From NCBI GenBank assembly GCA_004296925.1, contig SCVI01000050.1, forward strand, positions 1 through 42,966: DNA of 42,966 nt, written 5' to 3'. The stretch comes from Patescibacteria group bacterium (GTDB lineage: Bacteria; Patescibacteriota; Minisyncoccia; Phycocordibacterales; Phycocordibacteraceae). Numbering within the stretch: the stretch's first letter is position 1; each line of letters starts with the position of its first letter. The notes beneath the pieces were generated by a model. It was not told where the DNA came from and made no database searches. It was given only the letters and a program-made list of their open reading frames with translations. The position numbers and the translations under genes were made by a program. Below, in pieces: positions 1-9,532 of this stretch.

Positions 1-235
1 CGTAAGGGCTCATAGTAGAAATTGCATTGGCTCCATTGCTACCAATATTTGTTTGTCGTATATCTGTAGTAATGAGTTGCGCCGCACGCCTTCCTTGCGA
101 AATTTGATTCATTGAACCAACCCCAAGAGTGTTTGCGCGATACAAAGAAATAGCAGAATCAGAGACAGCTACCATAACAAGCGTAATCATTCCTATTGCT
201 ACCACTACTTCAATGAGGGTCATTCCGCGTTTCAT
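1..235 (-). CDS. Type IV prepilin-like protein, partial (runs off left edge)
   Basis: Reverse-strand translation from the CAT at 233-235 gives MKRGMTLIEVVVAIGMITLVMVAVSDSAISLYRANTLG..., a prepilin N-methylation motif (G^MTLIEV) plus hydrophobic helix; open to window edge. Confidence 0.85.
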   Translation of the reverse strand, partial: MKRGMTLIEVVVAIGMITLVMVAVSDSAISLYRANTLGVGSMNQISQGRRAAQLITTDIRQTNIGSNGANAISTMSPY

Positions 236-237
236 AT

Positions 238-672
238 TCATGGAGCGATGTAAGTAATTTCTGACACTGACTGAGCTATCTCTCTAAACGCCCAGGTAAC
301 TTTTACTCGAACCGACTTGTAATCTACCCCCGCACCGTTCGCCGGTTCATCTATATACACCACGTCGGTTTGAATATTAAAAGGAACATTATTTTTTGTA
401 ACGTCTTCAGACGAAAGTAGCGTGCCGCTCGGATTACCACCAACAATACCAACATCTCCGAACGAAAGTGAGCGAATATATTCAATCCTGTCTGTTGCTA
501 ATGCGGACGCACTTAAACGAGCCTTTGCACTCCACGAAACATCTGCAGAAACTTTATATACACCAAAAAACCCCACAAATACAACGAGCATAATAGAGGT
601 GGCAACCAACACCTCGATAAATGAAAAACCCCGAGAATGAGAGGTGCGAATACTCTGCAAAAATATCTCCAT
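238..672 (-). CDS. Type IV prepilin-like protein
   Basis: MEIFLQSIRTSHSRGFSFIEVLVATSIMLVVFVGFFGVY: prepilin cleavage/methylation motif. Start at 672 preferred over 708, which would overlap pilC further. Confidence 0.85.
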   Translation of the reverse strand: MEIFLQSIRTSHSRGFSFIEVLVATSIMLVVFVGFFGVYKVSADVSWSAKARLSASALATDRIEYIRSLSFGDVGIVGGNPSGTLLSSEDVTKNNVPFNIQTDVVYIDEPANGAGVDYKSVRVKVTWAFREIAQSVSEITYIAP

Positions 673-673
673 T

Positions 674-1888
674 TTATATACTTCCCGATAATGAATAGAT
701 TGGTGCAATCATGGAGAGTGCAAAGAAAGCAACAAACACTCCAATAATAATCATCAAGAACGGCTCAATGATTGTTGAGAGATCTTTAGTTTGTCGCTCA
801 ACGGATTCTTCGTAAAATTCAGCTGTCTCTTTTAAGAGGTCTGAGAGTTTGCCGGTCTCTTCTCCAACGGCAATAATTTCAGTGATGAGCGGTGGGTACA
901 AATTAGGATGCTTGGCGAATGAAGATGAAAGCGTTGCCCCAGAAGTGAGATCAGCCTCTGCTTCTGCAAGTACTTTTTTGTAATGCACATTATTAAGTAC
1001 GTCACGCGTTATTTGAAGTGCCAAGACCATATCAACACCAGCACCAAAAAGTGAGGCGAGAGTTCGCGCAGTTCTTGCTGAATACACTTCCTTTACTAAA
1101 TTTCCGACAACCGGCAATTTAAGAAATAACAAATCAAAAACATCCTTGCCGGTTTGCGTGCGTATGATAAATAATACAGAAAATACGAAAGCAATTACTG
1201 CTCCAATAGAAAGGAGTGGGTGACCAATAAGAAATGCGCTTGTAGCAATCAGAAACAATGTGGTTGGTGGGAGCGATGTGTTTAGTTCACTAAACGTACT
1301 TGAAAGAGTAGGAACAACAAACACGAGCATCAACACCGCGATACCCACCATTGCCATAAGTACTAATGACGGGTAAATAAGAGCGCCTTTAATCTTTTTT
1401 TCTAGATTAGCAGCTCGCTCCATTTGAATAGATGCAACACGGAGTGACTCGGTGAGTGTGCCCGATTCTTCTCCTGCCCTCACCATAGAGACAAGGAGTG
1501 ACGAGAAAACAGAAGGATATGCACCTAGCACTGATGCGAGAGACTCCCCTTTCTTAACTCCATCAATTACTTCAACAAGAACATTCTTAAGGTGATTATT
1601 CTTGGTCTGTCTTTTCATAACCTCAAGCGCGCGCGAAATGGTAAGTCCTGCCTCAAGCATGGTTGCAAGGTTACGCGCAAGCATAGCTTTTTCATCAAGC
1701 GAAATTCCGGTGAACAAATCTGTTACGAACGCGAATGCGCGTGATGATTTCTCAGATTCTTCTACCACTGAAAGTACTCTGTCGCCTCTATCTCGCACTT
1801 CTCTATACACCGCAAAACGATCTGACACATCAAGAATGTCTATGTATGTATCATTATCTTTTGAAATTGCGCGTACTTTAAATTTCAT
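674..1888 (-). CDS. pilC: Type IV pilus assembly / type II secretion inner membrane protein PilC/GspF
   Basis: Two GspF-type repeats (ARNLATMLEAGLTISRALEVM; ARTLASLFGAGVDMVLALQI), three hydrophobic segments, adjacent to pilB. Confidence 0.92.
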   Translation of the reverse strand: MKFKVRAISKDNDTYIDILDVSDRFAVYREVRDRGDRVLSVVEESEKSSRAFAFVTDLFTGISLDEKAMLARNLATMLEAGLTISRALEVMKRQTKNNHLKNVLVEVIDGVKKGESLASVLGAYPSVFSSLLVSMVRAGEESGTLTESLRVASIQMERAANLEKKIKGALIYPSLVLMAMVGIAVLMLVFVVPTLSSTFSELNTSLPPTTLFLIATSAFLIGHPLLSIGAVIAFVFSVLFIIRTQTGKDVFDLLFLKLPVVGNLVKEVYSARTARTLASLFGAGVDMVLALQITRDVLNNVHYKKVLAEAEADLTSGATLSSSFAKHPNLYPPLITEIIAVGEETGKLSDLLKETAEFYEESVERQTKDLSTIIEPFLMIIIGVFVAFFALSMIAPIYSLSGSI

Positions 1889-1890
1889 AT

Positions 1891-3627
1891 TTACTCTGCG
1901 ATTACACGTAGCACTTCTTCAATAGTAGTAACACCGGTTGCAGCTTTGAAGATTCCGTCTTCAATCATAGTAATCATACCTTCACGCTTTGCCTGTTGTT
2001 CTATTTCTTCAGCGGGCGCATTTTTAACAATGAGCTCGCGAATAGCATGCGTAATAGAAAGTACTTCGTTAATGCTAATGCGTCCCGCATATCCATCTGC
2101 GGTTTCGCCGCCTTCTTTGGGTTTGAAGAAAGGAATTTCTTTAAGCGTTGCATCTTTTTGTATTCCCTTCTCTTCACGAAGCACTGCAAGTACTCGCTCT
2201 ATATCAACTACTTTTGTTAATTCCTTAATTTCATCATCGGAAAGAAAATACTGTTCTCTATCGGACGCAAGCTTGCGCACCAATCTTTGACCCACAATGA
2301 CGCGAAGCGTAGAAACCAAAAGAAAACCTTCAGCGTGTAAATCGACGAGTCGAGGAATAGAAGCTGATGCAGAATTCGTGTGAAGAGTAGAAAGCACAAG
2401 GTGTCCTGTCAGCGCCGCGTTTACAGCGAGTGATGCAGTTTCACCATCTCGAATTTCTCCCACCATAATGATGTCAGGGTCTTGACGAACCAAAGAACGT
2501 AATCCGTTCGCAAATGTGAATCCAATATCAGCACGCACCTGTGTTTGGTTCACTCGTGGCATCTGGTACTCAATTGGATCTTCAATTGTAGAAATATTTA
2601 CCGAGGGGGTATTCACTATGTCGAGCACGGTATAAAGAGTTGTTGTTTTACCGCTACCTGTTGGACCAGTAACCAATAACATCCCTGTTGTTTGTTTAAT
2701 TGCTGCATGCACTTTTTCTAAACCGGTGCCGTGAAAACCAAGTCCTTCGAGTGTAAATCCTCCTGCCCCTTCTCGGAGTAATCGCATAACAGTTTTCTCA
2801 CCGAAGTACGTCGGAAGAGTAGAGACGCGGAAACTCACACGTTCAGTATCGGCCTCCATCTTGAAACGTCCATCTTGTGGAAGTCTTTTTTCATCGAGCT
2901 TCAATCCAGCAAGGATTTTAATTCTCGCCGTTACTCCCGGCACTACATTTTTAGGAAGCTCCATCGCATCATGCAAAATGCCATCAATGCGATAACGCAC
3001 CAACAACTTATCTTCCAGTGGCTCAATGTGCACGTCGGAAGCTCCTTGTGTAACTGCGTGACGAAGTAGCGTGTCTACAATCTTTACTACCGGCAAATCA
3101 TCAGCGAGTTTTTTTAATCCTTGTGCATCAAGATCTGGAGTATCGGTAAGATTTGCAGATGCGGTTTTTATAATGCTTCCAAACTCTTCTTTGAGTGACT
3201 TTTGATACTGGAGCAATACATTCTTTAGTGACGCGGTATCGGTGAGACGTGGCAAAATTTTGAGCCCCACTTTTTTCTTAATAAAGTTCAGCGCCTCAAG
3301 GTCGTTGGTGTAAAGCATTGCGACTTCAAGCGAATCAGCCGTTTTTTTATACGCCACTACATTGTGAGCCCTCGCGATTGGTTCTGGAATAAGTGAGAGT
3401 ACGGAAAAATCAATTTTCATCCCCGCGAGCGAAACAAACGGAATACCGAGAATGTGTGCACTCATTCGCCTTAGGTCATCTTCAGCTAACACACCTAGAG
3501 TTACGAGCGAATCGCTAAGCGGTGTTCCCTTTTCTCGTGCAAGTTTTTCTGCAGCCTCTACATCTTTTCGAGAAACCATTCCCGAATCAATAACAAAAGT
3601 CTTCAACTGTTGGTCAGTGACGCGCAT
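1891..3627 (-). CDS. pilB: Type IV pilus assembly ATPase PilB/GspE
   Basis: Walker A GPTGSGKTTTLY, Asp box, DPDIIMVGEIRDGETASLAVNAALTGHLVLSTLHTN. Confidence 0.95.
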   Translation of the reverse strand: MRVTDQQLKTFVIDSGMVSRKDVEAAEKLAREKGTPLSDSLVTLGVLAEDDLRRMSAHILGIPFVSLAGMKIDFSVLSLIPEPIARAHNVVAYKKTADSLEVAMLYTNDLEALNFIKKKVGLKILPRLTDTASLKNVLLQYQKSLKEEFGSIIKTASANLTDTPDLDAQGLKKLADDLPVVKIVDTLLRHAVTQGASDVHIEPLEDKLLVRYRIDGILHDAMELPKNVVPGVTARIKILAGLKLDEKRLPQDGRFKMEADTERVSFRVSTLPTYFGEKTVMRLLREGAGGFTLEGLGFHGTGLEKVHAAIKQTTGMLLVTGPTGSGKTTTLYTVLDIVNTPSVNISTIEDPIEYQMPRVNQTQVRADIGFTFANGLRSLVRQDPDIIMVGEIRDGETASLAVNAALTGHLVLSTLHTNSASASIPRLVDLHAEGFLLVSTLRVIVGQRLVRKLASDREQYFLSDDEIKELTKVVDIERVLAVLREEKGIQKDATLKEIPFFKPKEGGETADGYAGRISINEVLSITHAIRELIVKNAPAEEIEQQAKREGMITMIEDGIFKAATGVTTIEEVLRVIAE

Positions 3628-3767
3628 GCTTCATTAAGAGTAACATCGCTATGAGAACTTTAAATTTTTGTTTCTAAAATTTGTGGGAAGAAAAATTACA
3701 AAAGAAAATTTGCGTCTCGCAGTTTTTCTGTTAAAAACCAGTAAGGAAATGCCTAAAGAAGTGGTGC

Positions 3768-3796
3768 TTGACAGAGACTTTTGAATGTAGTACCAT
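3768..3796 (+). promoter_or_regulatory. Putative sigma-70 promoter for the 3843 ORF
   Basis: TTGACA (3768-3773), 17-nt spacer, TACCAT (3791-3796). Confidence 0.55.
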
Positions 3797-3842
3797 CCAT
3801 AAATTAAACGTTTAGGAAATTATTGAATTAAGTTACATTTTT

Positions 3843-4202
3843 ATGGCATTTGACGGAACAATCGAAGGCGTAACACGACAATTTGAAGGTGGTTCACGTA
3901 CAGCAAACTTGGTTTCTAATCCGAAAACTGAAGCGTTACGGGTTCCTGTCACCTTAAATAACTTAGCTGGTGCAGATACTGCCCCTAAGGTGCAGAATGT
4001 TGCACTTTTACCAACAATCATAGAAGGAGGCGCTGGTTTGCTACAGGCGAATACTGATATGCTTGCTGATACGGCCAACGGAATTGGATATCACGGAAGA
4101 ACCCTAATCGCCGACACAATCGTATTTTTTGGATTAGTTTTTGCAGGTAAAGGGTGGAGAGCTATAAAAAACCTTTTTAGGGGCGATCGAGATCACTACT
4201 AA
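3843..4202 (+). CDS. Hypothetical protein with one C-terminal hydrophobic segment
   Basis: 119-aa ORF with upstream promoter-like sequence; ADTIVFFGLVFAGKGWRAI segment. Confidence 0.6.
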   Translation: MAFDGTIEGVTRQFEGGSRTANLVSNPKTEALRVPVTLNNLAGADTAPKVQNVALLPTIIEGGAGLLQANTDMLADTANGIGYHGRTLIADTIVFFGLVFAGKGWRAIKNLFRGDRDHY

Positions 4203-4237
4203 AACTCTCCGCAGGATTTTGACCACTTTAGCTTCAA

Positions 4238-4266
4238 TTGACAGTTTCCTCTCTCCACGTTATACT
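4238..4266 (+). promoter_or_regulatory. Consensus sigma-70 promoter upstream of nusA
   Basis: TTGACA (4238-4243), exactly 17 nt, TATACT (4261-4266). Confidence 0.75.
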
Positions 4267-4287
4267 TTTTAAGTCAGTTTCCCTTAT

Positions 4288-4314
4288 GGGTCCGCGTAGC
4301 GGGCCTCTTTTTTT
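4288..4314 (+). terminator. Intrinsic terminator in nusA leader (candidate attenuator)
   Basis: GGGTCCGC-GTA-GCGGGCCT (8 bp with two G-U pairs) followed by C and T7. Confidence 0.7.
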
Positions 4315-4368
4315 GGAAAATTGAGCTTAGAATACCTAAAATTCCATACTAAATAACCTAAAAACAAC

Positions 4369-5646
4369 ATGTTTGACCTAAAAACAATAAACCTCGTTAT
4401 AGACCAACTCTCAGAAGAGAGAGGTATTCCTCGCGAGAAAATGATAGAAGCCATTGAAGGCGCTCTTGCGACAGCTTATAAACGTGAGTACGGGAAGCGC
4501 GATCAAATAGTTCGTGCTAATTTCGACATGTCTACAGGTTCAGTCGACTTCTTTCAGGTGAAAGTAGTGGTTGATCCCTCGGAAGTCCGTATGGATGAAC
4601 CGATTGAGGGACAGAAAGTAGATGAGGCAGATGAGCGCCCTCACTACAACGAAGAGCGTTTTCTCTTTGTAGAAGATGCAAAACGTATTAAAAGAGACGT
4701 TGCTGTTGGCGATGAACTTGTTTTTCCACTCGAACAAAAGACTGACTTCGGACGTATTGCCGCTCAAACCGCAAAACAGGTCATTATGCAGAAAATCCGT
4801 GAAGCAGAACGTGCTTCCGTCGTAGACGAGTACGGAGGAAAGGAGGGAGACATCGTGCACGGCATTGTGCAACGCATTGAACGCGGAAACTTATATGTAG
4901 ACCTTGGGCGTGCAACGGGCATTATGCCGTACCACGAACAAATCCCAGGAGAACGCTACCGTGCAGGGGAACGTGTTCGCGCATACCTCTTTTCAGTAGA
5001 AGAAGGAGCGCGAGGAGTATTCTTGCGCCTATCCCGTGCGCATCCAAAGTTTTTGGAAAAACTTTTTGAACTCGAAGTTCCTGAAATCGCAAACGGCACC
5101 GTCATTATTAAAGCGGTTGCTCGTGAAGCTGGTGGACGCTCAAAAATTGCAGTATCTGCAAGTGATGATCGTATTGATCCAGTGGGAGCTCTCGTGGGTC
5201 AGAGAGGTGTTCGTGTTTCTACCGTTATGAGCGAGCTCGGAGGTGAACGCATCGACATTATTGAATGGTCAGAAGAACCGGTGCAATTTATTGAAGACGC
5301 GCTTTCTCCAGCAACGGTCCTTTCGGTTGAACTTAATGAAGAAGAACACCGTGCGTCAGCTGAAGTGTCTGCTGATCAGCAATCGCTCGCCATTGGCCGT
5401 GGGGGTCAAAATGTGCGCCTCGCTGCAAAGCTCACTGGTTGGTCAATCGACATTCGCCCAGTTGGCGGAGTAGCTGAAGAAGTGACAGAAGAAACAGAAG
5501 TTCCTGAAAAAACAACTACTCCTGAAACAATCCCTACGGAGGAATCAGTCAAAACGGAAGAAACAGAAGTCGTTGAAGAAGCGCCCGCAGAGGAAAAAAC
5601 ATCTGATACTGTAGAAACAGTTGAAGAAACTGGAGAAAAGAAATAA
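4369..5646 (+). CDS. nusA: Transcription elongation/termination factor NusA
   Basis: NusA N-terminal domain, S1 (GDIVHGIVQRIERGNLYVDLG), KH domains (VGALVGQRGVRVSTVMSELGGERIDIIEWS; SLAIGRGGQNVRLAAKLTGWSIDI); acidic C-tail. Confidence 0.95.
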   Translation: MFDLKTINLVIDQLSEERGIPREKMIEAIEGALATAYKREYGKRDQIVRANFDMSTGSVDFFQVKVVVDPSEVRMDEPIEGQKVDEADERPHYNEERFLFVEDAKRIKRDVAVGDELVFPLEQKTDFGRIAAQTAKQVIMQKIREAERASVVDEYGGKEGDIVHGIVQRIERGNLYVDLGRATGIMPYHEQIPGERYRAGERVRAYLFSVEEGARGVFLRLSRAHPKFLEKLFELEVPEIANGTVIIKAVAREAGGRSKIAVSASDDRIDPVGALVGQRGVRVSTVMSELGGERIDIIEWSEEPVQFIEDALSPATVLSVELNEEEHRASAEVSADQQSLAIGRGGQNVRLAAKLTGWSIDIRPVGGVAEEVTEETEVPEKTTTPETIPTEESVKTEETEVVEEAPAEEKTSDTVETVEETGEKK

Positions 5647-5671
5647 ATTTTAATTACTAACTATAATATCT

Positions 5672-6202
5672 ATGAACCTTTGGCACGACATAGAACCAGG
5701 CGTCAGAGATGAAATTAACGTTATCATTGAGACGCCTCGTGGTTCACATAATAAATACGAAATCGATAAAGAGACTGGTCTTATCAAGCTCGACCGCGCA
5801 AACTATGGGTCTGCTCCGTATCCTTTTGACTATGGATTCGTACCGAAAACATATTGGGAAGATGGTGATGCGCTAGATGTCATATTGCTCTCAACATTCC
5901 CAGTCCATCCAGGTATTCTTGTGGCAGCTCGACCAATCGCCTTAATGGAAATGACAGATGACGGCGACCCTGATTCTAAAATTATTGCAGTTCCTGCAAA
6001 AGATCGCCGATGGGATGATGTGCAAGATGTCACTGACCTCAGAAAACACAATCTCACTGAGTACAAACATTTCTTTGAGACACTCAAACAACTAAAAGCA
6101 ACTCCTGCAGTAGTGACCGTGCACGGTTTCAAAGGTGCCAACGAGGCTAAAGATGCCTTTGACCACGGCATTGAGCTCTACAAAAAAGAATTCAACAAAT
6201 AA
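5672..6202 (+). CDS. ppa: Inorganic pyrophosphatase
   Basis: PRGSHNKYEIDKETGLIKLDR...YPFDYGFVPKTYWEDGDALDVI: family I PPase signature. Confidence 0.95.
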   Translation: MNLWHDIEPGVRDEINVIIETPRGSHNKYEIDKETGLIKLDRANYGSAPYPFDYGFVPKTYWEDGDALDVILLSTFPVHPGILVAARPIALMEMTDDGDPDSKIIAVPAKDRRWDDVQDVTDLRKHNLTEYKHFFETLKQLKATPAVVTVHGFKGANEAKDAFDHGIELYKKEFNK

Positions 6203-6205
6203 CAC

Positions 6206-6233
6206 TAAAAACCCGCCTGTAGGCGGGTTTTTA
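6206..6233 (+). terminator. Intrinsic terminator after ppa
   Basis: AAAAACCCGCC-TGT-AGGCGGGTTTTT. Confidence 0.85.
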
Positions 6234-6335
6234 GTTACCAACCTCTAAACATATAAAAAGAATTCCATCTTATATACTGTAAGTAAGGCGTACAAAGCGC
6301 GTCTTATCTAAGCTTAGTACTATAATTAATTGAAT

Positions 6336-7109
6336 ATGAAGCATCTATATAAAATAAGTGCTGTTGCTATTGCCTTTGCACTCTTTGCGGGCATTACTTC
6401 AGTAGCACTAGCAGAAGAAACAAACCGAACAGAAACACGTAAGCCAATTATTCCAAGAATATTCCCGGCAACTTCTCCAAAGGAAATGCGCGATGCGAAT
6501 CAGAAAACTGACCCAGCGGCTGGATACACTGATCCTGTACGTCCAGGAAAACCAAATGATGTACGACCCGACATTCAAAATAGACCAGGAGACGGTTCTG
6601 GTGCATTTCAAAATCGTGCTTCAACAACGGTAGGCGCAGGAGTCAGAGAGAAAATGGACAATCGTTTGCAAAACGTAAAAGATCGAATGGGTTCTACCAC
6701 CGGTCAAAACCGAGCAGAGGACCGAGTAAAAATGGCCATGAAACACATGGCGGAGCTTGTACTCGTGCACATCGACAGGATGGAGAAAATGATTGTGCGA
6801 ATAGAATCTCGTGCAACCAAGCTCGATGAATTAGGTGGAAACACCGCGCCAGCAAGAGCAGATTTGGCATCAGCGCGTTCAGAACTTGCGCTCGCACGAG
6901 CTGATTTATCAACCATCCAAGCGGGAGCAGTGAGCATACGAAACGCCCCAAACATGGCAGCGGTGAGTGAAGCTCTTAGCCCTATCAAAGGTGCCATAAA
7001 GAGCGCACGGGAACACCTGAAAAATGCTCGTCAATTTATGGGTGAAGCAATGAAAAAACTTGTAGAAGTTAAAAAGACGGTTCGCGCAGATGATTCTGAA
7101 ACGAACTAG
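6336..7109 (+). CDS. Secreted hypothetical protein, helix-rich
   Basis: Signal peptide MKHLYKISAVAIAFALFAGITSVALAEE; start ATG 6336 (ORF track uses TTG 6330). Confidence 0.75.
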   Translation: MKHLYKISAVAIAFALFAGITSVALAEETNRTETRKPIIPRIFPATSPKEMRDANQKTDPAAGYTDPVRPGKPNDVRPDIQNRPGDGSGAFQNRASTTVGAGVREKMDNRLQNVKDRMGSTTGQNRAEDRVKMAMKHMAELVLVHIDRMEKMIVRIESRATKLDELGGNTAPARADLASARSELALARADLSTIQAGAVSIRNAPNMAAVSEALSPIKGAIKSAREHLKNARQFMGEAMKKLVEVKKTVRADDSETN

Positions 7110-7140
7110 TCTTAAAAATTATTCGAACTAACTAAAAACC

Positions 7141-7482
7141 ATGGACACAAACGAATCAGCGCAAAATCCTACTCCAACAGCGCCAGTAATGCCAATAACC
7201 CCTGAAAAATCTGTTACTAAAACCATTACCCCAATTGCAGTGATTGCAATCATCATTGCAATTCTTGCGGTTGGTGGATGGTACTTCCTAAGTCGTGATC
7301 TTGGGCTCTCAAGCTACACGCCAGCAACATCGGTTGACGAACTCCAGTCATCTGACGATCCTGCAATACAAGCAGCAATGTCGCAAAGCACTGCAGATGA
7401 CCTAGATAGCATCCAAGCAGATCTCGATGCAACTGATTTTTCAGGTATCGATAGCGCTTCAATAGACGCGGGCGCTCAATAA
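7141..7482 (+). CDS. Hypothetical single-pass membrane protein
   Basis: TITPIAVIAIIIAILAVGGWYFL TM segment, acidic Ser/Asp-rich C-terminus. Confidence 0.7.
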   Translation: MDTNESAQNPTPTAPVMPITPEKSVTKTITPIAVIAIIIAILAVGGWYFLSRDLGLSSYTPATSVDELQSSDDPAIQAAMSQSTADDLDSIQADLDATDFSGIDSASIDAGAQ

Positions 7483-7497
7483 AACGCGACTCGCTTT

Positions 7498-7528
7498 AAA
7501 AACCCTGCCCCCGTGGCAGGGTTTTTTG
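7498..7528 (+). terminator. Intrinsic terminator
   Basis: AAAAACCCTGCC-CCCGT-GGCAGGGTTTTTTG. Confidence 0.85.
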
Positions 7529-7561
7529 ATTTAAAGCGCGAATAGTATAGGATAGAACCTT

Positions 7562-8611
7562 ATGGCAACAACAAAAAGTAAACAAAAAAATGCAGAAGTT
7601 TTAATCGCAGGCACACTCCCTAAAGAAAGCGTGTTAGAAATGGTGCAAAAGACACTAGCAAGAATCCATCGAGAAATAGAGCTTCCAGGATTCCGCAAAG
7701 GAAAAGCTTCTATAGAAAAGGTGCGCGAATACGTGGGCGAAAAAGCTCTTTGGAAAGAGGCCTCCGAAGCAGCACTCAAAAACCAAGTCGAAGAAATTCT
7801 CAAAGAACACGAGGTCATGCCTATCATGCCGGTATCAGCATCCCTCAAAGCATCAGATGTCGATACTGACGTCCCTTTTGAAATCATTGCAGTGGTAGCG
7901 CCAACGTGTGTAATAAAGGAGTTTAAAGAAATCGCGAAGAAAGCGGAACACTCACTCCCAAAAATGGATGAGGTGAAAGAACAAGAAGCAGCTCTCCAAG
8001 CACTACGCACACAAGCTCGCTCAATGACACAATCAACCGGCGAACCGGAAGTCCTCCTCACAGACGATGAAGCCAAGAAGCTTGGTTTTGAGAATTCAAT
8101 TGCGGTAGAACATTTTTTGAAAGAAGAGTCAGAACGTGCCGTAAAAGAAAGAGAGCTTCAAAAAAAACGAGCAGCTATAGCAGAAGCGCTTATACAGAAA
8201 GCAGAGTGTGACATCCCACGCATAATGGTTTCTGACGAAGCGAGGGCGCTCGTTGATGCAACGAAACGCGATGTCGCAGCTCAAGGACTTCCCTTCAACG
8301 AATACTTGGCACGCATTGGTAAAACTGAAGAACAAATACAAAAAGAATTGGAAGTTCCCGCTGAAAAGAGAGTCGCTCTCGATTTAATTTTTGGTGAAAT
8401 TGCACGTTCCGAGAAAATCGTTGGAGATGAAAAAGAGGAAGAACGTCTTTCGCATGCACTCGTGGAACAAGGAGTTGACCATGAAAGAGCACACCAGTAT
8501 GTCCGTGCAACGGTAATGCGAGAGAAGGTATGGGAACTCCTCGGCGCTCCGGCAATCTCAAAAATGCCAGTAGAGCCTGATGAACAGATAGTTGAAGAGC
8601 CTACAAAATAA
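7562..8611 (+). CDS. tig: Trigger factor, apparently lacking the PPIase domain
   Basis: GFRKGKAS ribosome-binding signature near N-terminus, C-terminal helical domain; only 349 aa; upstream of clpP as is common for tig. Confidence 0.85.
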   Translation: MATTKSKQKNAEVLIAGTLPKESVLEMVQKTLARIHREIELPGFRKGKASIEKVREYVGEKALWKEASEAALKNQVEEILKEHEVMPIMPVSASLKASDVDTDVPFEIIAVVAPTCVIKEFKEIAKKAEHSLPKMDEVKEQEAALQALRTQARSMTQSTGEPEVLLTDDEAKKLGFENSIAVEHFLKEESERAVKERELQKKRAAIAEALIQKAECDIPRIMVSDEARALVDATKRDVAAQGLPFNEYLARIGKTEEQIQKELEVPAEKRVALDLIFGEIARSEKIVGDEKEEERLSHALVEQGVDHERAHQYVRATVMREKVWELLGAPAISKMPVEPDEQIVEEPTK

Positions 8612-8662
8612 TAAACCTCCACCTTGGCATGTAAACAGAGAGTGGAGTATAGTAATAACACT

Positions 8663-9265
8663 ATGGCAAAAAACATTTCAAACAATATCGTCCCGATGGT
8701 TATTGAAAAGACTAACCTTGGTGAGCGCGCCTACGACATATACTCACGTCTCTTGAAAGAACGTATTGTTTTTTTGAGTGGACCAATTGACGACCACACC
8801 GCAAACCTCGTTATTGCTCAGCTCCTCTTTCTTGAAGCAGAAGACCCTAAGAAAGACGTATACCTATATATAAACTCTCCGGGAGGCTCGGTATCCGCTG
8901 GTTTGGCAATTCTAGACACTATGAACTATGTGAAACCTGACATCGCAACTGTTTGTGTGGGTATTGCAGCATCAGCTGCTGCTGTTATTCTTTCGGCAGG
9001 TAAAAAAGGTAAACGATTTACGCTTCCAAACTCAGAAGTGATGATCCATCAAGTGATGGGAGGAGTAGAAGGCCAAGCAACCGACATTGCCATTGCCGCA
9101 AAGCATATACTTCGTACAAAAGAGAATTTGAACAAGATTCTTGCAAAAAACACTGGGAAAACGTTCGCGGAAGTAGAGTCTGATGCCGAGCGAGACTACT
9201 GGATGACTGCTGACGAGGCAAAGAAGTACGGTATTATTGACCAAATCTACAAAGGAAGAGGCTAG
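8663..9265 (+). CDS. clpP: ATP-dependent Clp protease proteolytic subunit
   Basis: [62 protein letters not shown]; start ATG 8663. Confidence 0.95.
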   Translation: MAKNISNNIVPMVIEKTNLGERAYDIYSRLLKERIVFLSGPIDDHTANLVIAQLLFLEAEDPKKDVYLYINSPGGSVSAGLAILDTMNYVKPDIATVCVGIAASAAAVILSAGKKGKRFTLPNSEVMIHQVMGGVEGQATDIAIAAKHILRTKENLNKILAKNTGKTFAEVESDAERDYWMTADEAKKYGIIDQIYKGRG

Positions 9266-9282
9266 TAAGTGATTTTTCTTAG

Positions 9283-9317
9283 AATCAAAACGCCCCTAGA
9301 AAAGGGGCGTTTTGATT
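9283..9317 (+). terminator. Intrinsic (probably bidirectional) terminator after clpP
   Basis: 15-bp perfect arms AATCAAAACGCCCCT / AGGGGCGTTTTGATT. Confidence 0.8.
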
Positions 9318-9532
9318 GCATAGTTACGCATACGCCTGCTACAATGAATTTGTTAGCTTTTATGTTCAAAAAAATCAATTGCGCAACGTCAACCGGCAGT
9401 GCACGAAATTAGAAATTCCATGATGCGAAGTGTCATTTTAGGCCATATTCAGCCCTTCTCCGTCACACGGGCGCTTTGTATAGTTTAAGGAAATCTGTTC
9501 GTACACACTGGCTTGCCTCGCGTTAAGCAGGT

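Noticed and set aside
4540-4872. Minus-strand ORF inside nusA
   Set aside because: Antisense to strongly supported nusA; the same applies to the many antisense or alternate-frame ORFs in rny, pnp, guaA, comM and tig.
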